Source: a virus
Length of the DNA stretch: 42,061 nt
IMG/VR virus record: IMGVR_UViG_3300033141_003201
Location: 1-42,061 of that record
Reading direction: 5' to 3' (one strand)
Below are positions 30,326 through 36,669 of the stretch, piece after piece (the stretch's first letter is position 1; each line of letters opens with the position of its first letter). Below the pieces are notes generated by a model. It worked only from the letters and a program-made list of their open reading frames with translations, was not told the DNA's origin and ran no database searches. A program made the position numbers and the translations under genes.

Positions 30326-30532
30326 ATGAAAACTAAAAAAGAAATTAGAGAATTGGAAGAAAAAATGGATGAAGCAAGAGATGAATTTTTAAGAGCAAGG
30401 GAGAATGGGGATAAAGCAGGGAAGAAAGAAGCATGGGATGAATGGGGTAAAATATGGGAGAAATATTTAGAAGCAAAGAGGGAAAATGAAAAATGTAAGA
30501 AGTGTGCTGAAAAGTGTAGGTGTAGAAAATGA
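30326..30532 (+). CDS. charged helical protein with C-terminal cysteine cluster
   Basis: ATG 30326 lies just after the hairpin leader; the longer frame from 30245 would include the hairpin. The 68 residues form a charged helix (RELEEKMDEARDEFLRAREN) ending KCKKCAEKCRCRK, a possible zinc site. The same Cys cluster is encoded again at 31006, with nearly identical DNA. The stop overlaps the next start. Confidence 0.75.
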   Translation: MKTKKEIRELEEKMDEARDEFLRARENGDKAGKKEAWDEWGKIWEKYLEAKRENEKCKKCAEKCRCRK

Positions 30533-30732
30533 GCAAACTTAAAACTTTGAAAGACATAAAGAAATCTTTTTGGGATGCTTGGTTTTCTAAAGAGGATAAT
30601 ATAGAATTAATATTGAGTGATATAAAAGTCGAAGCAATTAAGTGGGTTAAGATGTTGAGAAAAGAACATAATCATGAAGTTGCAAGTTATTTTTTAGATT
30701 TCTTCAATCTCACAGGGGAGGATTTGAAATGA
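30529..30732 (+). CDS. small protein, paralogue of the one at 31438
   Basis: This 67-residue protein begins MSKLKTLKDIKKSFWDAWFS and continues VEAIKWVKMLRKEH, ending DFFNLTGEDLK. The gene at 31438 shares KLKTLKDLKK, the REAIKWVK helix and the end FFNLTEDDLK. It is likely a helical adaptor of unknown function. ATGA overlap with the following micro-frame. Confidence 0.75.
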   Translation: MSKLKTLKDIKKSFWDAWFSKEDNIELILSDIKVEAIKWVKMLRKEHNHEVASYFLDFFNLTGEDLK

Positions 30733-30776
30733 AAATAAAACATAAATGTAAGGAAGGGAAAGATGAGCACAAATAA
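30729..30776 (+). CDS. 15-residue micro-frame, truncated copy of the Cys-cluster peptide
   Basis: MKIKHKCKEGKDEHK starts in the preceding stop (ATGA). The first 22 bases equal those of the 22-residue peptide gene at 31006, then the sequences diverge before the Cys cluster. Probably a decayed duplicate that bridges to ATG 30763. Confidence 0.4.
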   Translation: MKIKHKCKEGKDEHK

Positions 30777-30999
30777 TAAAGTAGTAATTTTAAAGTGTGA
30801 TTTACATAAAAAGAAGCCTTTTGAAGTTCATGAAAATCTTTGTGTAGATAATGAATTTGAACCGAATGGAAGAACAATATTAAAAAGGTTTTCAACATTA
30901 ATTGAAGCAATTAAATATGCTAAAGATTATTGTAATGAGTATCCTTATGTGGAATATGGATTTACTATTTATGATAGTGCTTTAAAAAAACAGGGATGA
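30763..30999 (+). CDS. 78-residue hypothetical protein
   Basis: SD GGAAGGG lies upstream of ATG 30763 within the micro-frame. The product is alpha/beta: strand VVILKCDLHKKKPFEV, then a helix with LIEAIKYAKDYCNEYP and a strand YGFTIYDSALKK. It resembles small stand-alone phage proteins. No family name. Confidence 0.7.
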   Translation: MSTNNKVVILKCDLHKKKPFEVHENLCVDNEFEPNGRTILKRFSTLIEAIKYAKDYCNEYPYVEYGFTIYDSALKKQG

Positions 31000-31005
31000 T
31001 TTAAA

Positions 31006-31074
31006 ATGAAAATAAAACATAAATGTAAGAAGTGTGCTGAAAAGTGTAGGTGTGGAAAGGAGGAAGGGGAATGA
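31006..31074 (+). CDS. 22-residue Cys-cluster micropeptide
   Basis: MKIKHKCKKCAEKCRCGKEE-GE has four cysteines in CxxC and CxC pairs within 10 residues. DNA encoding CKKCAEKCRC is almost identical to the C-terminus of the gene at 30326. SD GGAAAGGAGG for the next gene lies at its end and its stop overlaps ATG 31071. It could be a metal-binding peptide or merely a leader that couples translation. Confidence 0.5.
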   Translation: MKIKHKCKKCAEKCRCGKEEGE

Positions 31075-31250
31075 ATAAGTTTGGTTGGTTTTTTGAAGGA
31101 TTAATGGTTAGTTCATTAATTATAATAATTTTAATGGGTATTAAATTGGGATTTAATGATAAATTTATTCTTCCAATACTTATGAGTTATTTAGGAATAA
31201 TCTTTAGTCCTATTGTATTTAAGGATAAACAAAAGGAGAAAAGGGAATGA
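31071..31250 (+). CDS. 59-residue protein with two membrane spans
   Basis: ATG 31071 follows a strong SD (AAAGGAGG); the upstream in-frame ATG at 31050 lies before it. Hydrophobic segments lie at about 8-25 and 31-49, with a basic tail. It overlaps the next gene by 4 bases. Function unknown. Confidence 0.72.
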   Translation: MNKFGWFFEGLMVSSLIIIILMGIKLGFNDKFILPILMSYLGIIFSPIVFKDKQKEKRE

Positions 31251-31441
31251 TAAAAATTAATTGTGCAGTTTGTGGAAAGGAAATAATTAATCCCCTTTTA
31301 AGACAAAAAACTTGTGGGGGAGAATGTTCAGAAGCATATAAAAAAATATATAACAAAGCACGGCAAACAGCATATCAAAAAACAGATAAATGGAAAGCAT
31401 ATCAAAAAACATATCGTCAGAGGAAGAAGAATTTAAAATGA
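31247..31441 (+). CDS. zinc-finger protein with basic tail
   Basis: In this 64-residue protein, NCAVCGKEIINPLLRQKTCG then GECSEAYKKIYNKA give a CxxC...CxxxC finger like that at 28199. A basic tail with repeated YQKT units (AYQKTDKWKAYQKTYRQRK) follows. The layout resembles the N-terminal part of HNH-type proteins without the nuclease site. It overlaps the next start. Confidence 0.72.
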   Translation: MIKINCAVCGKEIINPLLRQKTCGGECSEAYKKIYNKARQTAYQKTDKWKAYQKTYRQRKKNLK

Positions 31442-31650
31442 AACTTAAAACTTTGAAGGATTTGAAAAAGTGGAAAGCTAAGCATGGAGTTAGAGATGGT
31501 CAACCTTATGTTTTCTATACCCAACTGAGAAAAGAAGCAATTAAGTGGGTTAAGAAACCTTCTGTTTTAGAGCCGCCAGAAGCAGCAAAATGGAGAGCAT
31601 CAACGTGGATTATAAATTTCTTCAATCTCACAGAGGATGATTTAAAATGA
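31438..31650 (+). CDS. small protein, paralogue of the one at 30529
   Basis: ATG 31438 is set by the ATGA overlap; an earlier in-frame ATG at 31390 lies inside the upstream gene. The 70-residue product begins MKLKTLKDLKKWKAKHGVRD, contains LRKEAIKWVKK and ends IINFFNLTEDDLK, matching the 30529 product at both ends with a different centre. Function unknown. Confidence 0.75.
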   Translation: MKLKTLKDLKKWKAKHGVRDGQPYVFYTQLRKEAIKWVKKPSVLEPPEAAKWRASTWIINFFNLTEDDLK

Positions 31651-31691
31651 GCAAACCAACAATAAATGAATGCACAGAGTATAAAATATAA
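31647..31691 (+). CDS. possible 14-residue linker peptide
   Basis: ATGA overlap with the previous stop; the frame MSKPTINECTEYKI ends at TAATG, which starts the next gene. It keeps ribosome coupling across a 40-base spacer. May not have a function as a peptide. Confidence 0.35.
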   Translation: MSKPTINECTEYKI

Positions 31692-31972
31692 TGATGAAAA
31701 ATAAAAAAGAACTTAAGAAAATAGAAATAGAATGGAAAGACACAACTTTCTATAATGAATTTTATGAATTAGAATCTATAAAAGAATGTGGATTGAAAAG
31801 ATTAAAGACGATAGGTTATTTAATTGAGGAAACAAAAGAAAACATAAAAATTGCAATGACCCAAGAAACAACAGAAGAAGATAATGTAACAGATGTGTTA
31901 ATTGTTCCTAAGGTAAATATAATAAATAAATTTATATGGGGTAAAAAAAAGAATGTTAGAAACAAAACTTGA
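31691..31972 (+). CDS. 93-residue hypothetical protein
   Basis: It starts at TAATGATG (31691 or 31694). The product reads LKKIEIEWKDTTFYNEFYEL, then LKRLKTIGYLIEETKENIKI and TDVLIVPKVNIINKF. This is a short beta-barrel-like pattern (W-x-D-x-x, then T-x-G-Y-L-x-x-E) that I associate with small phage accessory proteins. Its end overlaps the next gene by 20 bases. Confidence 0.7.
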   Translation: MMKNKKELKKIEIEWKDTTFYNEFYELESIKECGLKRLKTIGYLIEETKENIKIAMTQETTEEDNVTDVLIVPKVNIINKFIWGKKKNVRNKT

Positions 31973-32147
31973 ATTTGAGGACGCAATAAGAAAAGGAAAA
32001 CCAAAGTCAGAGGTAAAAGAATTATTCACAATATACTGCGAACAATTCAACAAAATAGAAAATCCAAGTAATAAATCAGTTCAATCATATAAGAATATGT
32101 TTAATAAATATCTTGAATATGTTTTTTGTAATGGGGAGAAGGATTAA
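31953..32147 (+). CDS. 64-residue helical protein
   Basis: The product starts MLETKLEFEDAIRKGKPKSE and is predicted helical throughout (FTIYCEQFNKIENPSN, SYKNMFNKYLEYVF). It overlaps the previous gene and ends one base before the recombinase GTG, sharing the SD GGGGAGAAGG. Function unknown. Confidence 0.65.
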   Translation: MLETKLEFEDAIRKGKPKSEVKELFTIYCEQFNKIENPSNKSVQSYKNMFNKYLEYVFCNGEKD

Positions 32148-32148
32148 A

Positions 32149-32640
32149 GTGGTAAAAATTGCAATTTATGTAAGAGTAAGCACAGATGAACAAGATTTAA
32201 AGAACCAATTAGAATCATGTAAAAAGTATTGTGAAATAAACAAATATGAAATTTATAAAATATATCAAGACATTTATACGGGAACTTCTGACTCAAGACC
32301 TGCCTTTAATGAATTACTACAAGATATGAGACAATATCGCTTCTCAATGGTTGTGGTAACCAAATTAGATAGGATGGGGAGAAGTCTCAAACACTTACTT
32401 ACATTATTTGAAGAATTTAATAGTAAAGGAGTTCAATTCGTTGCAGTTACACAAAACATAGACACCTCAACTTCCAGTGGAAAATTACAAATGCAAATTT
32501 TAGGGGCTTTTGCAGAATTTGAAAGAAATCTAATTAGTGAAAGAACCAAAGAAGGATTAAAGGGAAAATTAAATGTAGGTAAAAGGGGAAAAGATACCAA
32601 GCCAAGAAAAAGAAGGGGAGTGTTAAGAAAAAAATGGTAA
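32149..32640 (+). CDS. serine recombinase (resolvase/invertase family), catalytic domain
   Basis: GTG 32149 after GGGGAGAAGG is preferred to upstream ATGs that would overlap the previous gene. The 163 residues open with KIAIYVRVSTDEQDL (catalytic Ser11, Arg9). They continue with SRPAFNELLQDMRQYRFSMV and VVTKLDRMGRSLKHLLTLFE, and end with AFAEFERNLISERTKEGLKG, all hallmarks of the resolvase domain. After this only a short basic tail (GKRGKDTKPRKRRGVLRKKW) is present instead of the usual C-terminal helix-turn-helix. It may resolve multimers, invert DNA or integrate the element. With ParB it would suit plasmid-like maintenance. Confidence 0.9.
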   Translation: MVKIAIYVRVSTDEQDLKNQLESCKKYCEINKYEIYKIYQDIYTGTSDSRPAFNELLQDMRQYRFSMVVVTKLDRMGRSLKHLLTLFEEFNSKGVQFVAVTQNIDTSTSSGKLQMQILGAFAEFERNLISERTKEGLKGKLNVGKRGKDTKPRKRRGVLRKKW

Positions 32641-32726
32641 AATTGGAAGGGGTAGTTAAAAGTCCCCTTATGAAGAAAGCAATAGATAAAAAAACAAAGG
32701 GGATAATAAGGGGGGTTTTTAGATAA
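32634..32726 (+). CDS. possible 30-residue basic peptide
   Basis: ATG 32634 lies within the recombinase stop region (ATGGTAA). The product begins MVKLEGVVKSPLMKKAIDKK and is basic. G-rich sequence (AAGGGGGG) at 32709-32716 within it provides the ribosome site for the next gene. Low certainty. Confidence 0.4.
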   Translation: MVKLEGVVKSPLMKKAIDKKTKGIIRGVFR

Positions 32727-32727
32727 A

Positions 32728-32859
32728 ATGAATTTAGCAAATTGGTTCTTTAATATTATTTTGTTACTCTTTAGTGTATTTTGGTTAGTTTTTGCTATTT
32801 GGTTTTTTATTCATTTTGGAAAAGAAAACAGAATCCTTTTTTGGAGGAAGAAAAAATGA
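32728..32859 (+). CDS. 43-residue single-span membrane protein
   Basis: SD AAGGGGGG lies about 11 bases upstream of ATG 32728, like the coat genes. One long aromatic span (NIILLLFSVFWLVFAIWFFI) is followed by a basic tail. Its stop overlaps the next ATG (ATGA at 32856). Function unknown. Confidence 0.65.
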   Translation: MNLANWFFNIILLLFSVFWLVFAIWFFIHFGKENRILFWRKKK

Positions 32860-32996
32860 ACGCCAACCCAATCCGTCCAGAATTAATGAATGAAATAATG
32901 TTTGATGTATTTGGGGTAGGAGAAAAGAAAGTTGAAATACCAAGACACAAACAAATAGAGAAAGAAATAAGTTTGATGTTGGGGGGGAGAGAATGA
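32856..32996 (+). CDS. 46-residue hypothetical protein
   Basis: Start 32856 (ATGA overlap, SD GGAGGAAG) is preferred to the long frame from 32781. The product begins MNANPIRPELMNEIMFDVFG and ends in a charged helix. It overlaps the next gene by 4 bases. Function unknown. Confidence 0.65.
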   Translation: MNANPIRPELMNEIMFDVFGVGEKKVEIPRHKQIEKEISLMLGGRE

Positions 32997-33265
32997 GCAT
33001 ATATTTTTTAGGATGTGAGAAAGGTGGAATACTTCATTATGGGCAATTTTTATTTCAGATTAGTTTATTTATGGTTGTTGGATGTTTAATGATGAGTATA
33101 TTGCAGCATCTTGGATTTGCAATATATATTACATTTTGCATAATAATTTTTGGATTTCATTATTACTTACACGATTGGGGGGAGAATGTTAAAAGGAACA
33201 CGGATGATGCAATAGTTTCGTCCAACCTTTCTCCTGCGGACACTCCGAAGGAGTTGAGAGCATGA
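32993..33265 (+). CDS. membrane protein with two spans
   Basis: SD GGGGGGAGAG precedes ATG 32993. In this 90-residue protein, spans lie at about 21-38 and 42-60, and the polar C-terminus ends SPADTPKELRA. The GC-rich stretch TTTCTCCTGCGGACACTCCG near 33227 stands out from the A+T-rich surroundings and could mark recent transfer. Overlaps the next start. Confidence 0.7.
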   Translation: MSIYFLGCEKGGILHYGQFLFQISLFMVVGCLMMSILQHLGFAIYITFCIIIFGFHYYLHDWGENVKRNTDDAIVSSNLSPADTPKELRA

Positions 33266-33504
33266 CAGAGTTTAATTTAAGTGAGAGATTAATGTTTTTA
33301 GATGAAGAAAAAGGTTTTACAAAAGAAGATGTCAAAGAATTTATTAGGTTGTTGAGAGAGGAAATGGTTAGAAGAGAGAAATTAACCATAGAAAAAATGA
33401 TTAATAAAGGTATAACATCTAAAGAAAGAGATTGGTTACACAAACAGGCTAAAAATTGTTTAAGTGGATTTATTGACAAACTCGCAGGAGAAAAATTAAA
33501 ATGA
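33262..33504 (+). CDS. 80-residue helical protein
   Basis: In this product, TEFNLSERLMFLDEEKGFTK then EDVKEFIRLLREEMVRREKL is a charged helical region and a second helix contains DWLHKQAKNCLSGFIDKL. Such short 'FTKEDVKEFIRLLKE' proteins are frequent in archaeal phage-like elements, by recollection. Function unknown. Overlaps the next gene by 4 bases. Confidence 0.72.
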   Translation: MTEFNLSERLMFLDEEKGFTKEDVKEFIRLLREEMVRREKLTIEKMINKGITSKERDWLHKQAKNCLSGFIDKLAGEKLK

Positions 33505-33806
33505 AACTAACTAAAGAACAAATAGAAGAAATTAAATTACTAAAAGGAAAGAAGTCCTCCTTTGAAATAGCAAAAGATTTTGGAGTAAGTCAATCAGCAA
33601 TTATTTATTGGAGTTCAAATAGAGAGAAATCTATTCAAAGAGCAAAAGAATATACTAAGAATCTAAGTAAAGAAAAGAAAAAAGAATTATATGATATGCA
33701 AAGAGAATATCAAAAAGTATATAGAAAAAACAGATACAAGATAGACCAAGAGTTTAGAGAGAAAATAAAAGAAAGGTCAAGAGAATATAAGAGGAGAAAG
33801 AAATGA
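33501..33806 (+). CDS. helix-turn-helix protein with basic tail
   Basis: In this 101-residue protein, the N-terminal HTH reads LTKEQIEEIKLLKGKKSSFE then IAKDFGVSQSAIIYWSSNRE, like the DNA-binding domain of invertases and IS transposases. A long basic helical tail (about 50-101) with YQKVYRKNRYKID follows. It could target the following HNH nuclease, whose N-terminal half is a similar basic helix, or supply the HTH that the recombinase at 32149 lacks. Confidence 0.75.
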   Translation: MKLTKEQIEEIKLLKGKKSSFEIAKDFGVSQSAIIYWSSNREKSIQRAKEYTKNLSKEKKKELYDMQREYQKVYRKNRYKIDQEFREKIKERSREYKRRKK

Positions 33807-34507
33807 GTAAATACAAAACAGCTTTAATTGAGAAAATAGGTTTTCCAAACTATGTTAAAGTAAGAAAAAAGATATACAAGAAGAAGTATGAAGAAATAAA
33901 TAGAGAGAAAATTAGAAAATATCAAAAGAAAAGATATAAAGAACAAAAAGAAAAGGGAAAGTTGTGGACTACAAGATTTCCAGAAAAAGTAATTGCTTAT
34001 AGAAATAAACCAGATAGAAAGATAAAGAAAAGACAACAAGATAAAGAATACAGAAAAAGAAGAACAACTAAAGAAGGAAAATTTTGGATGGACAAGAAAA
34101 CGAGAGATAGACATAAGGAATGGTATGAAAATCATAGGGAACATTTGAAAGCATTAAGAAGAGCATATTATTTATCTGAACAAGGACAATTAAGTATTCA
34201 AAATTGTAACCATAGAAAATTAGCCTTAAAGAAAGATAGACCAACTGACTTAACAAGAGAGAGAATTAAAGAAGTTTTTGATAGAGATAAAGTTTGTGTT
34301 TATTGTGGAAGTAATAAGAATTTTGAATTAGACCACATAGTTCCTTTAACAAAAGGAGGAAGTTGTATGTTTAATAATTATGTTTTATCTTGTGATAAGT
34401 GTAATCGTTCTAAATCTGGAAGAGATGTTTTTTATTGGTGTAAACTTCAAGGCATTAAAGTTCCGAAGATAGTATTAGAATTATTAAAAGAACAATCAAG
34501 GCATTAA
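33803..34507 (+). CDS. HNH endonuclease
   Basis: This 234-residue protein has a long basic N-terminal region of helical repeats (to about 140), then the HNH domain at about 160-215. The domain reads FDRDKVCVYCGSNKNFELDH, IVPLTKGGS and NNYVLSCDKCNRSKSGRDVF. Both Cys pairs, the DH pair and the N-x-x-K-S are present, so it looks active. It overlaps the HTH gene upstream by 4 bases. Its stop overlaps that of the convergent gene on the other strand by two bases. It could be a homing endonuclease or a virus packaging or defence nuclease. Confidence 0.88.
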   Translation: MSKYKTALIEKIGFPNYVKVRKKIYKKKYEEINREKIRKYQKKRYKEQKEKGKLWTTRFPEKVIAYRNKPDRKIKKRQQDKEYRKRRTTKEGKFWMDKKTRDRHKEWYENHREHLKALRRAYYLSEQGQLSIQNCNHRKLALKKDRPTDLTRERIKEVFDRDKVCVYCGSNKNFELDHIVPLTKGGSCMFNNYVLSCDKCNRSKSGRDVFYWCKLQGIKVPKIVLELLKEQSRH

Positions 34508-34728
34508 ACCTTAGACCCTACAGAATCGCTGCGATTGCTCCTCTGCTCCCAATAAATCTTACCAGTCTTACTTATTCTTTTTCCAGGAGCCAAGGCTTTT
34601 CTTGCTCTATCTTTTTTAATGTTAGTGCCTTGAACTTTAACTTGTGGAAGAACTTTAATATTCCTTCTTTGATTTCTAAAACCTATTGCTTCAAACTCCT
34701 TTGCTTTTTCTGATTCAAAAAAATCCAT
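34504..34728 (-). CDS. 74-residue basic hypothetical protein
   Basis: ATG 34728 lies exactly 29 bases from the TATA core of a type A promoter, so the message is leaderless. The product begins MDFFESEKAKEFEAIGFRNQ, has a central KVLPQVKVQGTN and ends ALAPGKRISKTGKIYWEQRS with NRSDSVGSKV. The GKRISKTGKIYWE pattern looks like a conserved mobile-element module, but I cannot name it. Two TGCCTTGA operators stand immediately upstream of its promoter, suggesting tight control. Confidence 0.75.
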   Translation of the reverse strand: MDFFESEKAKEFEAIGFRNQRRNIKVLPQVKVQGTNIKKDRARKALAPGKRISKTGKIYWEQRSNRSDSVGSKV

Positions 34729-34742
34729 TCCTTTACATGTAA

Positions 34743-34782
34743 TTTAAGTTTTATAAATATCGTTCAAGGCACTATCAAGGCA
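34743..34782 (-). promoter_or_regulatory. type A promoter with tandem TGCCTTGA operators
   Basis: Read on the minus strand: AGTGCCTTGAT, AGTGCCTTGA, then ACGATATTTATAAA. The two operators (34775-34782 and 34764-34771) are 11 bases apart, one helical turn, and touch the BRE. The TATA core is 34750-34757. ACATGT follows at 34735-34740. Confidence 0.8.
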
Positions 34783-34787
34783 CTGGA

Positions 34788-34859
34788 TAACAGGAGGAAG
34801 AGTCAAACATTCCATCTCAAGCTCATGAGGCTCGTATTCTATCGTTAAACTATCCTGTT
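34788..34859 (-). tRNA. tRNA with CAU anticodon (elongator Met or Ile2)
   Basis: Read on the minus strand: acceptor AACAGGA pairs with TCCTGTT over seven bases. Anticodon stem CGAGC/GCTTG encloses loop CTCATGA (anticodon CAT). The D arm reads TAGTTTAACGATAGAATA, with GA where GG is usual. The T arm (GGAATG...CTTCC around TTTGACT) needs one bulged T to pair. The anticodon stem lacks the three G-C pairs of initiator tRNA. CCA is not encoded directly after the discriminator A. A TATA box 26 bases upstream of the 5' end supports transcription. The slight irregularities may mean divergence after transfer or partial decay. Confidence 0.8.
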
Positions 34860-34880
34860 CTAATTTTCAAGGCATTAGAA

Positions 34881-34888
34881 TTTATAAA
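34881..34888 (-). promoter_or_regulatory. TATA box of the tRNA gene
   Basis: TTTATAAA on the minus strand, centred 25-26 bases before the tRNA 5' end. A TCAAGGCA/TGCCTTGA element (34867-34874) lies between TATA and tRNA. Confidence 0.7.
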
Positions 34889-34955
34889 AGTGTTTATATT
34901 AACATAAATAACATAATAAAAATATATATTAACAAATTAAATAAATAATGTTAAT

Positions 34956-34983
34956 AAAAAAAGTGCGGGTTTGAAGTCCCCGC
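34956..34983 (-). terminator. stem-loop plus T run ending the minus-strand small-gene operon
   Basis: On the minus strand GCGGG(GACTTCAAA)CCCGC is followed by AC and seven T (34956-34962). It lies about 95 bases after the stop of the last gene (35078). A perfect 12-bp palindrome CACTAATTAGTG sits between at 35024-35035. Confidence 0.65.
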
Positions 34984-35077
34984 TGTTATTTGAAGGAGTG
35001 TGATAAAGATTATAAAAAACTCTCACTAATTAGTGGAATTCTTTATTTTATAACCTCTCCCTCAAATGTTAAAAAAT

Positions 35078-35254
35078 TTAATTATTGCATAACTTCTCTT
35101 GTTCTATCTCGTTATTTACAATTTTATTAACTATCTTAAAAAGTTTTTTTTGTTCTTCTGCTTCTAAATCACTAACTAACAAAGCCATTTTTATTCTTAA
35201 CCTTGAATTTTCTATTTGTAGTTTATCAAATTCTTTTAAATTTTCTTGTTTCAT
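35078..35254 (-). CDS. 58-residue coiled-coil protein
   Basis: On the minus strand ATG 35254 overlaps the previous stop (ATGA). The product MKQENLKEFDKLQIENSRLR continues with DLEAEEQKKLFKIVNKIVNN, a heptad-rich helix resembling a short leucine zipper. It is the last gene of the three-gene operon. Function unknown. Confidence 0.65.
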   Translation of the reverse strand: MKQENLKEFDKLQIENSRLRIKMALLVSDLEAEEQKKLFKIVNKIVNNEIEQEKLCNN

Positions 35255-35409
35255 TTTGATTTATACTTGTATTTATTTGTCTTTTTATCCAAATAAAAAC
35301 CCAAAAGTTCAGAATTTTTATAAAGATAATTTATGAAAAGTGCTTTTTCATTATCGCTTAAACTATCCCACCAAACAGCTTCTTTATATGTTCCTTTATA
35401 TGTTTCCAT
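35251..35409 (-). CDS. 52-residue hypothetical protein
   Basis: The start at 35409 lies one base after the preceding zinc-finger gene; a longer frame from 35436 would overlap it. The product METYKGTYKEAVWWDSLSDN continues with KALFINYLYKNSELLGFYLD and a basic end. It is compact and helical. Function unknown. Confidence 0.65.
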   Translation of the reverse strand: METYKGTYKEAVWWDSLSDNEKALFINYLYKNSELLGFYLDKKTNKYKYKSK

Positions 35410-35410
35410 T

Positions 35411-35533
35411 TTATCTTTTATAAATAAAAACCTCATTACAAAATAAGCATTTTATATGTGCTTCTTCTTTATCTATAAAAATTAATTCTTCGCCTAATTC
35501 TGTAAAATGATTACATTTATTTTTTGTTTCCAT
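35411..35533 (-). CDS. 40-residue putative zinc-binding protein
   Basis: On the minus strand an SD (AAAGGAGA) lies about 11 bases before ATG 35533. The product METKNKCNHFTELGEELIFI then AHIKCLFCNEVFIYKR has a CxH pair and a CxxC pair, enough for one zinc site. It is the first gene of the three-gene operon. Function unknown. Confidence 0.65.
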   Translation of the reverse strand: METKNKCNHFTELGEELIFIDKEEAHIKCLFCNEVFIYKR

Positions 35534-35570
35534 TTTTCTTATTTTCTCCTTTCACTTATAGATATTTTAA

Positions 35571-35606
35571 GGTTTATCTAATAACCTTTTTTGAGTATGA
35601 TAAACC
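35571..35606. repeat. 8-bp perfect inverted repeat upstream of the zinc-finger operon
   Basis: GGTTTATC (35571-35578) and GATAAACC (35599-35606), spacing 20. It lies between the 35640-36323 gene and the 35533 operon on the minus strand and could be a terminator of the former or an operator of the latter. Confidence 0.6.
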
Positions 35607-35639
35607 CCTATAAAAATTAATTGGGATTTGAATATTAAA

Positions 35640-36323
35640 TTAATGTCCGAATTGCGAATTCGTTTTATATTTGCTTTTTTTATCCCAAATATATAAACCT
35701 CTTTTATATCCTGTTTCACATATTGACGCATACCCCTCGTTAGAGATATATGCTTTTTGAGGCATTTTTATAAAATTATCTGTGGGTAAAACATTATAAT
35801 AAGTCATTTGTGTTTCTTCGTCTGGGTTATTATATTGACTTACTTCTTGAATAATAAAATAATTTTTTCCAATAATCTTTAATATCTTAAAATATTCAAT
35901 ATTTGTTTGGTCATAACCCCAAGAAGTATATAAATAATTTCCTTCTTTTATTATTTTATCTCCCTTTTTAAGTTCTTTACTTATGCCTTTTTCTTTACTT
36001 CTTAAATAAACCTTATATTTTTTTATAACATTCTCGCAATAATTATATAAACCTTCTTTGTCCATTTTATTTTTTAAATCTTTTAAAATTTTCAAAAGTT
36101 CTTTTTCTTTATAAAAATAAACTTTAATTTGATTATTTACAATAGATAAAAATAAACCTTTTTCCAAATTAACAACTAAATACCTTATAGGATTTTCTTT
36201 TGAAAATAAATTCTCGTAATCTTTCCAATTTTCAAAACCTTTTATATGGTTTATTTCTCTGGATAAATCGCTCAAATAAGTTATATTATTAAATTGTGTT
36301 TTTTCTTTTAATATTAAATCCAT
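35640..36323 (-). CDS. hypothetical protein with phage-type C-terminal domain
   Basis: In this 227-residue protein, the N-terminal part (1-110) is alpha/beta and Lys-rich. The C-terminal part (about 120-227) starts GDKIIKEGNYLYTSWGYDQT and continues NIEYFKILKIIGKNYFIIQE, a 'SWGYDQTN..-.Y.V' pattern that I recognise from many uncharacterised phage proteins. No membrane span or catalytic motif is seen. Its start overlaps the previous stop (TAATG). Last gene of the operon beginning at 36902. Confidence 0.75.
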   Translation of the reverse strand: MDLILKEKTQFNNITYLSDLSREINHIKGFENWKDYENLFSKENPIRYLVVNLEKGLFLSIVNNQIKVYFYKEKELLKILKDLKNKMDKEGLYNYCENVIKKYKVYLRSKEKGISKELKKGDKIIKEGNYLYTSWGYDQTNIEYFKILKIIGKNYFIIQEVSQYNNPDEETQMTYYNVLPTDNFIKMPQKAYISNEGYASICETGYKRGLYIWDKKSKYKTNSQFGH

Positions 36324-36523
36324 TATTCTTTTAAACCCCCTTTCATTTTTATTAAACTATGTTTCTTATATTCTTTATTCATTAAATTATTAAGTATAAT
36401 TGAATATTCTTTTTTATATTTCTCTTTTAAAATTGTATATGCTTTTATTCTATTCTTTGAATAAATACTTTTAAGTTTAATTTTATTAATTCCAATTAAA
36501 TTCCATTTGCTTTTATATTTCAT
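36323..36523 (-). CDS. 66-residue basic helical protein
   Basis: The product begins MKYKSKWNLIGINKIKLKSI and remains Lys/Ile/Asn-rich to KKHSLIKMKGGLKE. It overlaps genes on both sides (ATGA at 36520-36523, and the shared base at 36323). It could bind nucleic acid. Function unknown. Confidence 0.7.
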   Translation of the reverse strand: MKYKSKWNLIGINKIKLKSIYSKNRIKAYTILKEKYKKEYSIILNNLMNKEYKKHSLIKMKGGLKE

Positions 36524-36669
36524 TTTAATCTTTCTTTTAATACTATATTTAATGAATAAATAAGTTTATTTGCTCTTTTCAATTCATCATTATTTAAATG
36601 ATTTCCAAAGTAAAGAGATTTTAAAATTTCAATATCTTTTTCTTTTATTTGTTCTTGTTCTGTTTTCAT
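36520..36669 (-). CDS. 49-residue helical protein
   Basis: On the minus strand ATG 36669 overlaps the stop of the first gene (ATGA). The product MKTEQEQIKEKDIEILKSLY continues LNNDELKRANKLIYSLNIVL. Two helices with a short turn; function unknown. The SD is the GGGGG of the upstream end. Confidence 0.65.
   Translation of the reverse strand: MKTEQEQIKEKDIEILKSLYFGNHLNNDELKRANKLIYSLNIVLKERLK

Noticed and set aside
33225-33250. Local rise in G+C as the border of an insertion sequence
   Set aside because: No transposase, terminal inverted repeats or target duplications were found nearby; the gene continues through it.
34965-34983. T-arm-like GCGGG...CCCGC as part of a second tRNA
   Set aside because: No matching acceptor, D or anticodon arms on either strand; the loop is too long, and a T run follows on the minus strand, so terminator is the better reading.
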